Positions 8,783-23,084 of a stretch of 64,000 nucleotides of DNA are shown in pieces (position 1 is the stretch's first letter; each line of letters begins with the position of its first letter). The notes below the pieces were generated by a model that did no database searches, had not been told where the DNA came from, and saw only the letters and a program-made list of their open reading frames with translations. The position numbers and the translations under genes are program-made. Source of the DNA: Pseudonocardia oceani (lineage in GTDB: Bacteria; Actinomycetota; Actinomycetes; Mycobacteriales; Pseudonocardiaceae); assembly GCF_019263585.2 (NCBI RefSeq), contig NZ_JADQDF010000001.1, positions 1 to 64,000 of the forward strand. The letters run 5' to 3'.

Positions 8783-9065
8783 GCTCCACAGTGGCCGCGC
8801 AGCGCCGACCGTGCCGCCCACGACCTTCTCGATCGCTATCAATCGCCCACACCGGACGGCCGTACTCGGCCGGACACCGTAACCGGATGTGTCACCCGGA
8901 CGAGTGGCACGACCAGCGGTCCACTCCGGGCGATCAGCGGCAATGCGCTGAAAGAGTGACTCTCGGTGAACGGTCGCCCAACATCTAGCGACAACGGACG
9001 AGTAGGTCCACGATCGGGTCTCCCCGCCGCTCCACCTCTCACCACCCCTCGGAAGGCCCCCGACC
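8783..9065. other. intergenic region upstream of the Pro/Gly-rich protein gene
   Basis: 283 bases without a convincing gene. It holds a small perfect palindrome AGAGT-G-ACTCT (8953-8963) and a Shine-Dalgarno GGAAGG (9051-9056) before the next gene. The length and the lower coding periodicity suggest a promoter region, but no clear -35/-10 pair was recognised. Confidence 0.4.
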
Positions 9066-10598
9066 GTGGATCCGCTCGCTTCCCCCCGACGTCGGTCCCG
9101 TCCGGCGCACGCGATCTCCGTCGCCGACCTGCTGTGCCGGTACTCCCCGCCGGCCGGCGCCGTGCCACGCCCCGCGAGCCCGCCCGGTGAGCCCGTCGCG
9201 GTGTCGGCGCTCCTGCGGCGCGAGGGGCGTGCCCGCCGCGCGCTCGACCGCCCGCTGGTCCCGCGCGGCCACTCCCGTCCCGAGCCGGAGCCCGCCTCCG
9301 AGGTGCACCCGGTGCGCGCCGTCCGCAAGGTGTCCGCGGCCGCGGGCGCGATGTTCGTCGTCGGCGCGCTGTTCGGCGCCACCTCGCTGGAGGAGGCGCT
9401 GCTGCTGCCCTCCCCCGAGGCCGACGCCGAGGAGTCCGAGGCCACCGCGGACGGGTCGGGCACCGGCTCGGAGACCGCGCGGCCCGGCCTGCTCGAGCCC
9501 GGGATCGCGCTCGCCGCCGCGGGCCTGCCCGCCGCGCTGTCCGCCGTCGACACCGCCCCGGTGAGCGGCGCCGACATCGGCCGCTCCGCGCTGGCGCCGA
9601 CCACAGGCCTCCCCGCGGCCGGCCTTCCCGCAGCCGGTCTCCCGGTCGCCGGTCCGGCGCTGCCCGGCGTCCCGGCCGCTCCCGGTGCGCCCGGCGGCCC
9701 CGCCGCTCCGGGTACGCCCACCGGCCCGGCGGTCCCCGGCGACCCGGGCACCGCCGTTCCCGGTCCCACCGGCCCGGGCGCGGTCGACCCGGGTGCGGGC
9801 GGTCCGGGTGCCCCCGGTGTCGTCGACCCGGGCACGGGCGGCCCCGGCGCCGGTCCGGGCACCCCCGCCGACCCCGGCACCGCGCCCACCGCGCCGGTCG
9901 TCACCGTGCCGCTGCCCGACGTCGCGACCCCGGAGGTCGAGGTCCCCGGGATCACGCTGCCGCCCACCCCGGTCGGCCCGGTCACGACCCCGCCGGTCAC
10001 CGTCGGCGAGGTGGAGGTCGTCACCCCTGACCTCGGTGTGGTCGTGGACGAGGGGGGCATCGGGGTCGGCACCACCGACACCGTCGTCGACCTCCCGGAC
10101 GCCGCGGTCGGGCAGGTCGACGTCGGCCCGGTCGGGCTGGGCACCACGTCGGCGACGCTGCCGGGCCTCACCGTCGAGAGCGCCGAGGTGGTGCGGCTCG
10201 GGCCCGAGCCGGAGATCACGGTGCCGTCGCTGGGCCTGTCGGCCACGACCATCGAGACGCCCGCCCTGGAGCTCGGCGACACGGAGGTCCTCGACCTGCC
10301 CGACGTCGAGCTGCCCGAGATCCGGACGGCCGAGGTGCCGGTGCTGGGCACCGTCACCGGGCTGCTGGGCGGCGGGTCCGGATCGGACTCGTCCTCGTCC
10401 TCCCCCGAGTCCTCCCCCGAGTCCTCCCCCGAGTCCTCGTCGGACGGCTCCGGTTCGGACTCGTCCTCGGGCTCCGGGTCCGATGGCGACTCCGGCTCCG
10501 GCGACTCCGGCTCCGGCGACTCCGGCTCCGGCGACTCCGGTTCGGACTCCGGCGACCTCCTCGGGGCCGTGCCGGTCGTCGGCGGCCTGCTGGGCTGA
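9066..10598 (+). CDS. membrane-anchored Pro/Gly- and Ser/Asp-rich repeat protein
   Basis: 510 aa of unrecognised function. Residues 1-88 are basic and probably cytoplasmic, with ISVADLLCRY near 17-26; residues 89-106 are hydrophobic (a single membrane segment); the rest is acidic and probably outside the cell. Residues about 195-275 are collagen-like PGxPG repeats; then come Val/Thr-rich beta-type repeats (VTTPPVTVGEVEVVTPDLGV style); residues 438-500 are Ser/Asp/Gly repeats. Two DNA tandem repeats encode the Ser-rich part. GTG start with GGAAGG 9 bases upstream. Probably a surface or envelope-spanning protein; an adhesion or structural role is only a guess. Confidence 0.7.
   Translation: MDPLASPRRRSRPAHAISVADLLCRYSPPAGAVPRPASPPGEPVAVSALLRREGRARRALDRPLVPRGHSRPEPEPASEVHPVRAVRKVSAAAGAMFVVGALFGATSLEEALLLPSPEADAEESEATADGSGTGSETARPGLLEPGIALAAAGLPAALSAVDTAPVSGADIGRSALAPTTGLPAAGLPAAGLPVAGPALPGVPAAPGAPGGPAAPGTPTGPAVPGDPGTAVPGPTGPGAVDPGAGGPGAPGVVDPGTGGPGAGPGTPADPGTAPTAPVVTVPLPDVATPEVEVPGITLPPTPVGPVTTPPVTVGEVEVVTPDLGVVVDEGGIGVGTTDTVVDLPDAAVGQVDVGPVGLGTTSATLPGLTVESAEVVRLGPEPEITVPSLGLSATTIETPALELGDTEVLDLPDVELPEIRTAEVPVLGTVTGLLGGGSGSDSSSSSPESSPESSPESSSDGSGSDSSSGSGSDGDSGSGDSGSGDSGSGDSGSDSGDLLGAVPVVGGLLG
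10398..10433 (+). repeat. 12-bp tandem repeat x3 (Ser-Ser-Pro-Glu coding)
   Basis: Three perfect copies of TCCTCCCCCGAG inside the Ser-rich tail. The unit is a multiple of three, so copy number changes would keep the frame and vary tail length. Confidence 0.85.
10486..10545 (+). repeat. 15-bp tandem repeat x3 plus one imperfect copy (Gly-Asp-Ser-Gly-Ser coding)
   Basis: Three perfect copies of GCGACTCCGGCTCCG followed by one diverged copy. Again frame-preserving, consistent with expansion by slippage in a disordered extracellular tail. Confidence 0.85.
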
Positions 10599-10602
10599 CC
10601 GC

Positions 10603-10643
10603 GCGGCGCGCTGCCGGGTCGTGCGGGCCCGGCAGCGCGCCGC
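10603..10643. terminator. strong bidirectional hairpin terminator
   Basis: Perfect 16-bp stem (GCGGCGCGCTGCCGGG at 10603-10618 with its complement at 10628-10643) around a 9-base loop, placed exactly between two convergent genes. There is no U-tract, as is common in GC-rich actinobacteria. Confidence 0.8.
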
Positions 10644-10646
10644 GGC

Positions 10647-12356
10647 TCAGGGCAGCAGTGCCGCGGGGACGTCCACGATGCGGCTGCGCAGGTACTCCCC
10701 CAGCCCCTTGGCCTGCGGGTCCGGCCGCGCGGTCGACGCCACGCCGGCCCCGAGCAGGCCGTGCACGACGACGTTGATCGCGCGCAGCGCGGGCAGCTCG
10801 TAGCGCTCGATGCGCAGGTCGGCGGCCTCCGGGCCGAGCAGCTCGCGCAGGCGCTCGACGGTGAGGTGGGCGCGCAGCCAGGCGTGGCCGGCGTCGTCGC
10901 GTGCCCACAGGCCGACGTTGGCGTCACCGCCCTTGTCGCCCGAGCGCGCGCCGCACACCGCTCCCAGCGGGGCGCGGACGGTCGGGCCGTCCGGCACCGC
11001 CGCCGCCGGGTGCTCCGGCGGCGCGGGCACCGGGCCGGTGGGCGGATCGGCCACGACGCTGCGGGTGCCGTCGGGCAGGACCACGACCTGCTCGACGGCC
11101 GAGCGCGGCACCGCGGCGGGCCGGTAGATCCCGTACGCCGACTCCGACGTCGGCGGCGTCGTCGTGTGGAACCCGGCGTAACCCGCCAGTGCCAGCTCCA
11201 TCGCGGCGCCGGAGAACGCGCGGCCGACGACGCGCGGGTCGGGATCCATGACGGTGACCTTGAGGTGCGCGGTGGCGAGCGCGTTCTCGGGGGCGTCGGC
11301 GGTGTCGTGGCGGAGCAGCCGGACGTCGGTGGTGGCGAAGCGCTCGCGCCCGCCCAGCAGGTCGAACAGCATCGCCTCGCAGCGCGCCGCCTTGGCCTCG
11401 ATGTCGAGGCCGGTGAGCACGAACGTCATGGTGTTGCGGAAGCCGCCGGCGTCGTTGAGCGCGACCTTCAGCGTCTCCGGCGGCGCGCTGCCCCGCACGC
11501 CCGAGATCATGACGCGGTGCCCGCCGTCCTGGGTGAGCACGGCGGTGTCCAGGTGCGTGGTGACGTCCGGGCCGAGGTAGGCGGGCTCGGCGATCTCGTA
11601 GAGGAGCTGCGCGGTGACCGTGCCGACCGATACCAGCCCGCCCGTGTCCGGGTGCTTCGTGATCACCGACGACCCGTCGGCGGCGACCTCGGCGATCGGG
11701 AAGCCGGGGTAGCGCAGGTCGGTGATCTCGTCGAGGAAGGGGTAGTTGCCGCCCGTCGCCTGCGGGCCGCACTCGATGACGTGGCCGGCCGCGACGGCGC
11801 CGGCGAGGCGGTCCCAGTCCTCGCGGCACCAGCCGTGCCACCAGGCCGCGGGGCCGACCACCAGCGAGGCGTCGGTGACGCGCCCGGTGACGACGACGTC
11901 CGCGCCCGCGGCCAACGCCTCCGCGATGCCCCAGCCGCCGAGGTAGGCGTTGGCCGACACCGGCTTGCCCACGACCGGCGGAGTGATCGCGGTGAGGTCG
12001 CCGCGCAGGTCGTCGCCCTCGACGTGGGCGACGGCGACGGTGAGGCCGAGCCGCTCGGCGAGCGCGCGGATCGCGTCGGCGAGGCCGGCGGCGTTGAGCC
12101 CTCCCGCGTTGGCGACGATCTTGATCCCGCGCTCCAGGCAGGTGCCGAGCACGTCCTCGACCTGCGTGAGGAACGTCTTCGCATAGCCGACCGACGGGTC
12201 CTTGGCCTGCGACTTGGCGAGGATGAGCATCGTCAGCTCGGCGAGGTAGTCGCCGCACAGGACGTCGATCGGGCCTCCCTCGACCATCTCGCGCGCCGCC
12301 GTGATGCGGTCGCCGTAGAAGCCCGAGCAGTTGCCGATGATCACCGGTCGCGTCAC
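10647..12356 (-). CDS. AtuA-family protein (acyclic terpene utilisation / DUF1446)
   Basis: 569 aa. The N-terminus TRPVIIGNCSGFYGDR is the hallmark of the AtuA/DUF1446 family. The AtuA-like catalytic part spans about residues 1-360, and a C-terminal AtuA-ferredoxin-fold region follows (GDKGGDANVGLWAR near 480). AtuA is needed for citronellol/geraniol use in Pseudomonas, but its reaction is unsettled, and homologues also accompany branched acyl-CoA and leucine-type pathways. It stands alone here, about 12 kb from the carboxylase cluster. The GTG at 12356 is chosen because it directly precedes the conserved start; an ATG at 12401 would add 15 residues and overlap the LexA box. Confidence 0.8.
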   Translation of the reverse strand: MTRPVIIGNCSGFYGDRITAAREMVEGGPIDVLCGDYLAELTMLILAKSQAKDPSVGYAKTFLTQVEDVLGTCLERGIKIVANAGGLNAAGLADAIRALAERLGLTVAVAHVEGDDLRGDLTAITPPVVGKPVSANAYLGGWGIAEALAAGADVVVTGRVTDASLVVGPAAWWHGWCREDWDRLAGAVAAGHVIECGPQATGGNYPFLDEITDLRYPGFPIAEVAADGSSVITKHPDTGGLVSVGTVTAQLLYEIAEPAYLGPDVTTHLDTAVLTQDGGHRVMISGVRGSAPPETLKVALNDAGGFRNTMTFVLTGLDIEAKAARCEAMLFDLLGGRERFATTDVRLLRHDTADAPENALATAHLKVTVMDPDPRVVGRAFSGAAMELALAGYAGFHTTTPPTSESAYGIYRPAAVPRSAVEQVVVLPDGTRSVVADPPTGPVPAPPEHPAAAVPDGPTVRAPLGAVCGARSGDKGGDANVGLWARDDAGHAWLRAHLTVERLRELLGPEAADLRIERYELPALRAINVVVHGLLGAGVASTARPDPQAKGLGEYLRSRIVDVPAALLP

Positions 12357-12394
12357 CGTCGCACCGTAGGCGATGACATTGTCGGGGGTCGATG

Positions 12395-12408
12395 CGAACA
12401 TTTGTTCG
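12395..12408. promoter_or_regulatory. LexA (SOS) box CGAAC-ATTT-GTTCG
   Basis: Perfect palindrome matching the actinobacterial/mycobacterial LexA consensus TCGAACNNNNGTTCGA at 14 of 16 positions. It abuts the GTG start of the DNA polymerase IV gene and lies in the short divergent gap with the AtuA gene, so LexA bound here would block dinB and perhaps the other direction. Confidence 0.75.
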
Positions 12409-13616
12409 TGCCCGAGCCACCGCCCGACGACGCCACCGTGCTGCACGCCGACCTCGACGCGTTCTACGCGTCGGTCGAGCAGCGCGACGACCGGCGGCTG
12501 CGCGGGCGCCCGGTGATCGTCGGCGGCGGGGTGGTGCTGGCCTGCAGCTACGAGGCGAAGGCCCGGGGCGTGCGCACGGCGATGAACGGGCGGCAGGCGC
12601 GCGCGCTGTGCCCGCAGGCGATCGTGGTGCCGCCGCGGATGGCGGCCTACTCGCAGGCCAGCAAGGACGTGTTCGCGGTGTTCCGCGACACCACACCGCT
12701 GGTCGAGGGCATCTCGATCGACGAGGCGTTCCTCGAGGTCGGCGGCCTGCGGCGGATCGCGGGGGCGCCGGTCGACATCGCGGCGCGGCTGCGCGAGCGC
12801 GTCGCGCGGGAGGTGGGGCTGCCGATCACGGTCGGCGTCGCGCGCACGAAGTTCCTGGCCAAGGTGGCCAGCGGCGTGGCCAAGCCCGACGGGCTGCTGC
12901 GCGTCGCGCCCGAGGGCGAGCTCGCGTTCCTGCACCCGCTGCCGGTGCGGCGGCTCTGGGGCGTCGGCGCCGTCACCACGGAGAAGCTGCACGCGATGGG
13001 CATCCGCACGGTCGGCGAGGTGGCGGCCGTCGGCGAGGCCGCGCTCGTGTCGATGCTCGGGCCGGCCGGCGGGCGGCACCTGCACGCGCTGGCCCACAAC
13101 CGCGACCCCCGCCCGGTGCGCCCCACCGAACGGCGGCGCTCGATCGGCTCCCAGCAGGCGCTGGGCCGCCGCCAACGCACCGACGAGGAGCTCGACGCGC
13201 TGCTCGCGGGCACGCTCGACCGCCTGGGCCGGCGCCTGCGCGGCGGGCAGCGGGTGAGCCGCACGGTGGTGCTGCGGCTGCGCTTCGGCGACTTCTCCCG
13301 CGCCACCCGCTCCCACACGCTGCCCGAGGCCACCGCCCACACCGCCACCCTGCTCTCGGCCGCCCGTGAGCTCCTGGCCGCCGCGCTGCCGATGATCCGC
13401 GAGCGCGGCCTCACGCTGCTCGGGGTGTCGCTGGGCAACCTCACCGACGACGACGCCGTCCAGCTCGCCCTGCCCTTCGACCGCGCGGCGGGCGCAGGGC
13501 TCGACTCCACCCTCGACGACCTGCGCGCCCGCTTCGGCGCCCGCTCGGTCACCCGCGGCACCCTCCTGCACACCCGCGCCCCGCTGGAGGTGCCGCTGCT
13601 GCCCGACGGACCTTGA
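12408..13616 (+). CDS. dinB: DNA polymerase IV (Y-family translesion polymerase)
   Basis: 402 aa. The palm motif LHADLDAFYASVE carries metal ligand D15, and SIDEAFLEV carries D105 and E106; the fingers (YEAKARGVRTAM), a helix-hairpin-helix thumb region and the C-terminal little-finger domain follow. It copies past damaged bases. GTG start at 12408 with no Shine-Dalgarno, so the message may be leaderless; a GTG at 12438 is an alternative. The C-terminal QLALPF is a plausible beta-clamp-binding peptide. The LexA box at the start implies induction by DNA damage. Confidence 0.92.
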   Translation: MPEPPPDDATVLHADLDAFYASVEQRDDRRLRGRPVIVGGGVVLACSYEAKARGVRTAMNGRQARALCPQAIVVPPRMAAYSQASKDVFAVFRDTTPLVEGISIDEAFLEVGGLRRIAGAPVDIAARLRERVAREVGLPITVGVARTKFLAKVASGVAKPDGLLRVAPEGELAFLHPLPVRRLWGVGAVTTEKLHAMGIRTVGEVAAVGEAALVSMLGPAGGRHLHALAHNRDPRPVRPTERRRSIGSQQALGRRQRTDEELDALLAGTLDRLGRRLRGGQRVSRTVVLRLRFGDFSRATRSHTLPEATAHTATLLSAARELLAAALPMIRERGLTLLGVSLGNLTDDDAVQLALPFDRAAGAGLDSTLDDLRARFGARSVTRGTLLHTRAPLEVPLLPDGP

Positions 13617-13636
13617 GCACCCGCCCGCCGCCGACC

Positions 13637-13668
13637 TCCGGCGCGGCGGACGCGACCTGCGCGCCGGA
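13637..13668. terminator. hairpin after dinB
   Basis: TCCGGCGCG (13637-13645) pairs perfectly with CGCGCCGGA (13660-13668) across a 14-base loop, 20 bases after the dinB stop and before a convergent gene. Confidence 0.55.
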
Positions 13669-13739
13669 AGGCGGCTGGGCCGACAGCCCGGGACCGCAGG
13701 CCCCGGACCGGCGGGCGTCCGGCTCTCCCGAGCATCGGC

Positions 13740-14150
13740 TCAGCGGATCTCGATCACCGACTTCGTGATCTGCGAGCGGGCGACGAGCCGGTTGCCGGCC
13801 ACGGCGGTGGCGGTGACGAAGCCGAGGCGGCGGGTGCGCCGCTCCACGGCGGCCGTCACGTGCACCTCCTCGCCCTGGCGCGCGGGGCTGAGGATCTGGG
13901 TGGAGATGTGGTGGGTCACGGCGTGCTCGGACGGGTCGAGGTGCGGGAGCAGGGCCAGGAACCCGGTGAGCTCCATGATCGCGCCCAGGGCCCCGGCGTG
14001 CAGCGTGCCGCCCGGGTTGATGGCCAGCCCCAGCACCGGGAACACCACCCCGGCCGTCGGGTCGGCCGGGTCCGCCGCACGCGCCTCGAGCGCCACCTGC
14101 AGCGGAATGGCGAGCGCGGCCGCGGCCCGCTCGGCGAGGGAGTCGGTCAC
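13740..14150 (-). CDS. PaaI-type hotdog thioesterase
   Basis: 136 aa, single hotdog domain. INPGGTLHAGALGAIMELTGF carries the HxG-type loop and helix of PaaI/YdiI acyl-CoA thioesterases; the C-terminal strand FVTATAVAGNRLVARSQ follows. It should hydrolyse aryl- or acyl-CoA thioesters. GTG start. Not obviously in an operon; convergent with dinB. Confidence 0.8.
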   Translation of the reverse strand: MTDSLAERAAAALAIPLQVALEARAADPADPTAGVVFPVLGLAINPGGTLHAGALGAIMELTGFLALLPHLDPSEHAVTHHISTQILSPARQGEEVHVTAAVERRTRRLGFVTATAVAGNRLVARSQITKSVIEIR

Positions 14151-14543
14151 CCCCGCACCCTCCCACGCGCCCGCACCTCGCCGACCGCCCGATCAGGCCG
14201 GTCGACCGGGCGGTGACCACCGAGACCGCGCCACCACGGCCCCTCCGACGACCCGCCGACGTACTCCCGGTGATCACCGCCGACTCCACCTCCGTCGGCC
14301 CCGCACTCCCGCGCCCCGCTCGAGCTGCGCAGTCCGAACCGGCGCAGCCCGTGCCCACTCCCCCGAACACCCGACACCGCAGAGCCGGGCACGCGCTGTG
14401 ACCACCGGGGTTCGTCCGTCCGGCCGCACACCCGGAGGGGGCGGGATTCGTTCCCCCAGCGGGGGCGTGGCCACCCCCGCCCCCGCGCCCGGCCTCCACT
14501 ACCGTCGGGCCGCACGAGCGCCGCGATCCCGCACGGAGAACCG
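14151..14543. other. 393-base intergenic region
   Basis: No supported gene. A 62-codon open frame at 14213-14401 has no ribosome site or recognisable protein and was not called. Contents: a hairpin GCGGGGG-N8-CCCCCGC (14459-14480), a possible -10 TACCGT (14500-14505), and a GGAG ribosome site just before the GH13 gene. The divergent thioesterase promoter should also lie here. Confidence 0.4.
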
Positions 14544-16766
14544 ATGTCAGACGAGCACCCCCACGAGCCGAGCGAGATCACCTACGCGGAGCACTTCCAT
14601 CCGGCCCGGCCGCGCAGCCTGCGGCACCGGGCCAGGGTGAAGGCGCCCTTCGCGCGGCGGTCGGTGGCCAAGGACGGGAAGCCCACCGGCACCAACCCGG
14701 CCTACCTGTCGTGGCTGTTGAGCCAGTCGATGCTGGCCGACGCCAACGAGATCAGCCGGCAGTTCTCCGGCCAGGGATCGATGTGGCAGAACCCCTTCGC
14801 GAACCCCGGGCCGCGCCAGGCGGTGGAGACGGCGTCGGTGTGGTTCACCGCGTACCCGATCTCGTTCATCACCCGCCCCGGCGAGTCGTTCCTGGGCGCG
14901 CTGGCCGACGAGGCGCTGTGGGACGCGTTCGCGACGATCGGCATCGAGGCCGTGCACACCGGGCCGGTGAAGCGGGCGGGCGGGCTGTCGGGCTGGCAGG
15001 CGACCCCGAGCGTCGACGGGCACTTCGACCGGATGAGCACCGAGATCGACCCGGCGTTCGGCACGGAGGCGGAGTTCCGCGCGATGTGCGGCATGGCCAC
15101 GTGGTCGGGCGGCACGATCATCGACGACATCGTGCCCGGCCACACCGGCAAGGGCGCGGACTTCCGGCTCGCCGAGATGAAGTACGCCGACTACCCCGGC
15201 ATCTACCACATGATCGAGATCGAGCCGGAGGACTGGGCGATCCTGCCCGACGTCCCGCACGGCCGGGACTCGGTGAACATCGACGCGGCCACCGAGGAGC
15301 AGCTCGAGAAGGCCGGCTACATCATCGGGCGCCTGCAGCGCGTCATCTTCTACGCCGAGGGCGTGAAGGAGACGAACTGGAGCACGACGAAGGCCGTCGA
15401 GGGCGTCGACGGCGTGGAGCGGCGCTGGGTCTACCTGCACTACTTCAAGGAGGGCCAGCCCTCGATCAACTGGCTCGACCCGAGCTTCGCGGGCATGCGC
15501 CTGGTCATCGGCGACGCCCTGCACTCGCTCACCGACCTCGGCGCGGGCGCGCTGCGCCTGGACGCCAACGGGTTCCTCGGCGTCGAGAAGTCGACGGAGG
15601 GGCTCCCGGCCTGGTCCGAGGGCCATCCACTGTCCGCCGCGGCCAACCACCTCATCGGCTCCATGGTGCGCAAGCTGGGCGGGTTCACCTTCCAGGAGCT
15701 GAACCTGACGATCGACGACATCCGCGCCACCGCCGAGGCCGGCGCCGACCTGTCCTACGACTTCGTCAACCGCCCCGCCTACCACCACGCGCTGGCCACC
15801 GGCGACACCGAGTTCCTGCGCCTGACGCTGCGCACCTCGCTGGAGCTGGGCGTCGACCCGGCCGGGCTGGTGCACGCCCTGCAGAACCACGACGAGCTGA
15901 CCTACGAGCTCGTGCACTGGGCCACCGGCCACCGCGACGACCTCTACACCTACAAGGGCGCCGAGATCACCGGCGCCGACCTCGCCGAGAGCGTGCGCCG
16001 CGACCTCTGCGACCACCTCACCGGCCCCGACGCCCCCTACAACCTGATCTTCACGACCAACGGCATCGCCTGCACGACGGCCACCGTGATCGCGGCGACG
16101 CTGGGGATCACCGACCTCGACACCATCGAGGAGGTCGAGACGGCGCGGATCATGCGTGTGCACCTGCTGCTGGCGATGTTCAACGCGCTGCAGCCCGGGG
16201 TGTTCGCGCTGTCGGGCTGGGACCTCGGCGGCATGCTCACCCTGCGCCCCGACCAGGTCGCGGAGCTGCTGGAGAGCGGCGACACCCGCTGGATACACCG
16301 CGCCGGCCACGACCTGATGGGCGCCAACCCGGCCGCGCGCAGCTCGTCGTCGGGGCTGCCGCGCGGGCGCAGCCTCTACGGCACGATCCCCGAGCAGCTC
16401 GACGACGAGGCCAGCTTCGTCCGCCAGCTCCAGGCGATCCTCGCCGTCCGCACCCGCTACGGCATCGCGACGGCCGAGCAGGTCGACGTGCCCGACGTCT
16501 CGCACCGCGGCCTGCTGGTCATGGTGCACCGCCTGGCCGGGCCGGGGCAGCTGCACCTCACGGTGCTCAACTTCTCGGGCGAGCCGGTCAGCGGCACCGT
16601 CCGGTCCGAGCACCTGGTGCCGGGCGCGGTGGTCACCGACATGTTCACCGACCGCACCGTGGGCACCGTCGACGACCTGCACGCGTTCTCCGTCGACATG
16701 GAGCCGCACCAGGGGCACTCCCTGCTCGTGCAGGCCGGTGGGGATGCTCACGACGACGTGACCTGA
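14544..16766 (+). CDS. GH13 alpha-amylase-superfamily enzyme, trehalose-synthase-like
   Basis: 740 aa. GH13 conserved regions are visible: region [15 protein letters not shown], region [11 protein letters not shown] with nucleophile D340, region III FQELNL with acid/base E385, region IV QNHDEL with D450. [12 protein letters not shown] resembles the NHDELTLE of trehalose synthases (maltose glucosyltransferases). A beta-sheet C-terminal domain follows. Likely action is isomerisation or transglucosylation of maltose/trehalose-type sugars in the cytoplasm; no signal peptide is seen. No maltokinase or glgE neighbour, so the role is uncertain. ATG with GGAG upstream. Confidence 0.78.
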   Translation: MSDEHPHEPSEITYAEHFHPARPRSLRHRARVKAPFARRSVAKDGKPTGTNPAYLSWLLSQSMLADANEISRQFSGQGSMWQNPFANPGPRQAVETASVWFTAYPISFITRPGESFLGALADEALWDAFATIGIEAVHTGPVKRAGGLSGWQATPSVDGHFDRMSTEIDPAFGTEAEFRAMCGMATWSGGTIIDDIVPGHTGKGADFRLAEMKYADYPGIYHMIEIEPEDWAILPDVPHGRDSVNIDAATEEQLEKAGYIIGRLQRVIFYAEGVKETNWSTTKAVEGVDGVERRWVYLHYFKEGQPSINWLDPSFAGMRLVIGDALHSLTDLGAGALRLDANGFLGVEKSTEGLPAWSEGHPLSAAANHLIGSMVRKLGGFTFQELNLTIDDIRATAEAGADLSYDFVNRPAYHHALATGDTEFLRLTLRTSLELGVDPAGLVHALQNHDELTYELVHWATGHRDDLYTYKGAEITGADLAESVRRDLCDHLTGPDAPYNLIFTTNGIACTTATVIAATLGITDLDTIEEVETARIMRVHLLLAMFNALQPGVFALSGWDLGGMLTLRPDQVAELLESGDTRWIHRAGHDLMGANPAARSSSSGLPRGRSLYGTIPEQLDDEASFVRQLQAILAVRTRYGIATAEQVDVPDVSHRGLLVMVHRLAGPGQLHLTVLNFSGEPVSGTVRSEHLVPGAVVTDMFTDRTVGTVDDLHAFSVDMEPHQGHSLLVQAGGDAHDDVT

Positions 16767-16784
16767 GCGCCGGGCGGGACGAGC

Positions 16785-18053
16785 ATGGAGTCAGTGACGT
16801 CCACGGCCCCGCCTCCCACCCGCTCCGCCCCCGGCACCAGCACGGCCCTGCTGGTGCTCGCGATCGTCGTGGTCGCGCTCAACCTGCGCGGCCCGATCGT
16901 CAACATCTCCCCGGTGCTCGACGCGATCCGCGCCGACCTGGGTATCGGCGCGGGCACCGCGGGGCTGCTCACCAGCCTCCCGGTGCTGTGCTTCGCCCTG
17001 GCGACGCCGCTGGCCTCGCTCCTGCTGGCCCGCGCCGGGCTGGAGCGCGGCGTCCTGATCGCGCTGGGCGCCCTGCTCGCGGGCACGCTGCTGCGCTCGG
17101 CGGGCGGGTCGGGCCCCGGCGGGCTGTGGGCGGTCGTCGCGGGGACCCTCGTCATCGGCGTCGCGATCACGGTGGGCAATGTGGCGGTGCCGGTGGTGGT
17201 CGGGCGCGACGTCCCCGCGCGCCGCGCCGGGATCGTGCTCGGCGGGTACACCGCGGCGCTCAACGTCGGATCGATGATCATGCTGTCGTTCACGGTGCCG
17301 CTGGCCGCCGGGCTGGGCTGGCGCCCCGCGCTGGCCGCGTGGGGGGTGGTCGCGGTGCTCGCCGCGGTGATCTGGTGGCTGGGCACCCGGGGCAACGCCC
17401 GCCGCGCCGCCGAGGCGGCCGCCGCGGACGAGGGCGACGCCGGCGGGCCGGTCTGGTGGCGGCGCCCGATCGTCTGGACGCTGGCGATCGCGTTCGGCGG
17501 CCAGGCGTTCTCCTACTACGGCGTCACGGCGTGGCTGCCGCTGCTGCTGCACGACGAGCTGGGGATGGACCCCGCCGCGGCGGGCGTCAGCGCGTCGGTG
17601 TTCCAGATCGCGGCGGTCGCCGGGGCGTTCGGCGTGCCGGTGCTGCTGCGCCGCGGCGCCGGGCCGCTGCCCGCGCTGCTCGCGGTGTGCGCGGCCTGGG
17701 CGGCGCTGCCGCTGGGCCTGCTGCTGGCCCCGCACCTGTGGCTCGTGTGGTGCGCGCTCGGCGGGGCCGCACAGGGCGGCGGGTTCACCGTCATCTTCTC
17801 GATCGTCGTGCGGGCGGCGCGCGGCCCGGCCGAGAGCCGGAAGATGTCGGCGCTCGTGCAGGGCGGCGGGTACCTCGTGGCCGCCACCGGGCCGGCCGTC
17901 GTCGGCGCGGTGCACGAGGCCACGGGTACCTGGGCGGTGCCCCTGCTGATCGTGCTCGGCGCGATCGCGGTGCTCACGGCCGCGGGCACCGCCTCGGCGC
18001 GCGCTTCCGTCCACCAGCGCGAGCTCGAGGGCGTCGTCCTGCGCCGGGTGTAG
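16785..18053 (+). CDS. MFS transporter, CynX/NimT type
   Basis: 422 aa with about twelve membrane segments. The start LVLAIVVVALNLRGPIVNISPVL, with the ALNLRG motif in helix 1, is typical of the CynX/NimT (cyanate, 2-nitroimidazole) MFS family. It lies 18 bases after the GH13 gene and is probably cotranscribed with it. The substrate is unknown; these transporters commonly export or import small anions or drugs. Confidence 0.82.
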   Translation: MESVTSTAPPPTRSAPGTSTALLVLAIVVVALNLRGPIVNISPVLDAIRADLGIGAGTAGLLTSLPVLCFALATPLASLLLARAGLERGVLIALGALLAGTLLRSAGGSGPGGLWAVVAGTLVIGVAITVGNVAVPVVVGRDVPARRAGIVLGGYTAALNVGSMIMLSFTVPLAAGLGWRPALAAWGVVAVLAAVIWWLGTRGNARRAAEAAAADEGDAGGPVWWRRPIVWTLAIAFGGQAFSYYGVTAWLPLLLHDELGMDPAAAGVSASVFQIAAVAGAFGVPVLLRRGAGPLPALLAVCAAWAALPLGLLLAPHLWLVWCALGGAAQGGGFTVIFSIVVRAARGPAESRKMSALVQGGGYLVAATGPAVVGAVHEATGTWAVPLLIVLGAIAVLTAAGTASARASVHQRELEGVVLRRV

Positions 18054-18097
18054 GCCTCGATGGCGGGTTCGGCGGGGGTCGGCCAGACTGATCGACG

Positions 18098-23041
<4,944 letters not shown>

Positions 23042-23084
23042 CCGGCCCTGGCCCGCCGGGGCCCGGGCGTCGTAGCGTGCGCGG

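Noticed and set aside
10761..12407. In-frame upstream extension of dinB over the AtuA gene
   Set aside because: Residues before VPEPPPDD are compositionally biased antisense sequence; the polymerase family begins near the chosen GTG.
14213..14401. 62-codon open frame in the gap before the GH13 gene
   Set aside because: No ribosome site, no recognisable motif, Pro/Arg/Ala-rich like random GC-rich sequence.
14547..16751. 734-codon minus-strand open frame opposite the GH13 gene
   Set aside because: Repetitive Val/Gly/Arg/Asp composition mirrors the sense codons; no conserved protein features.
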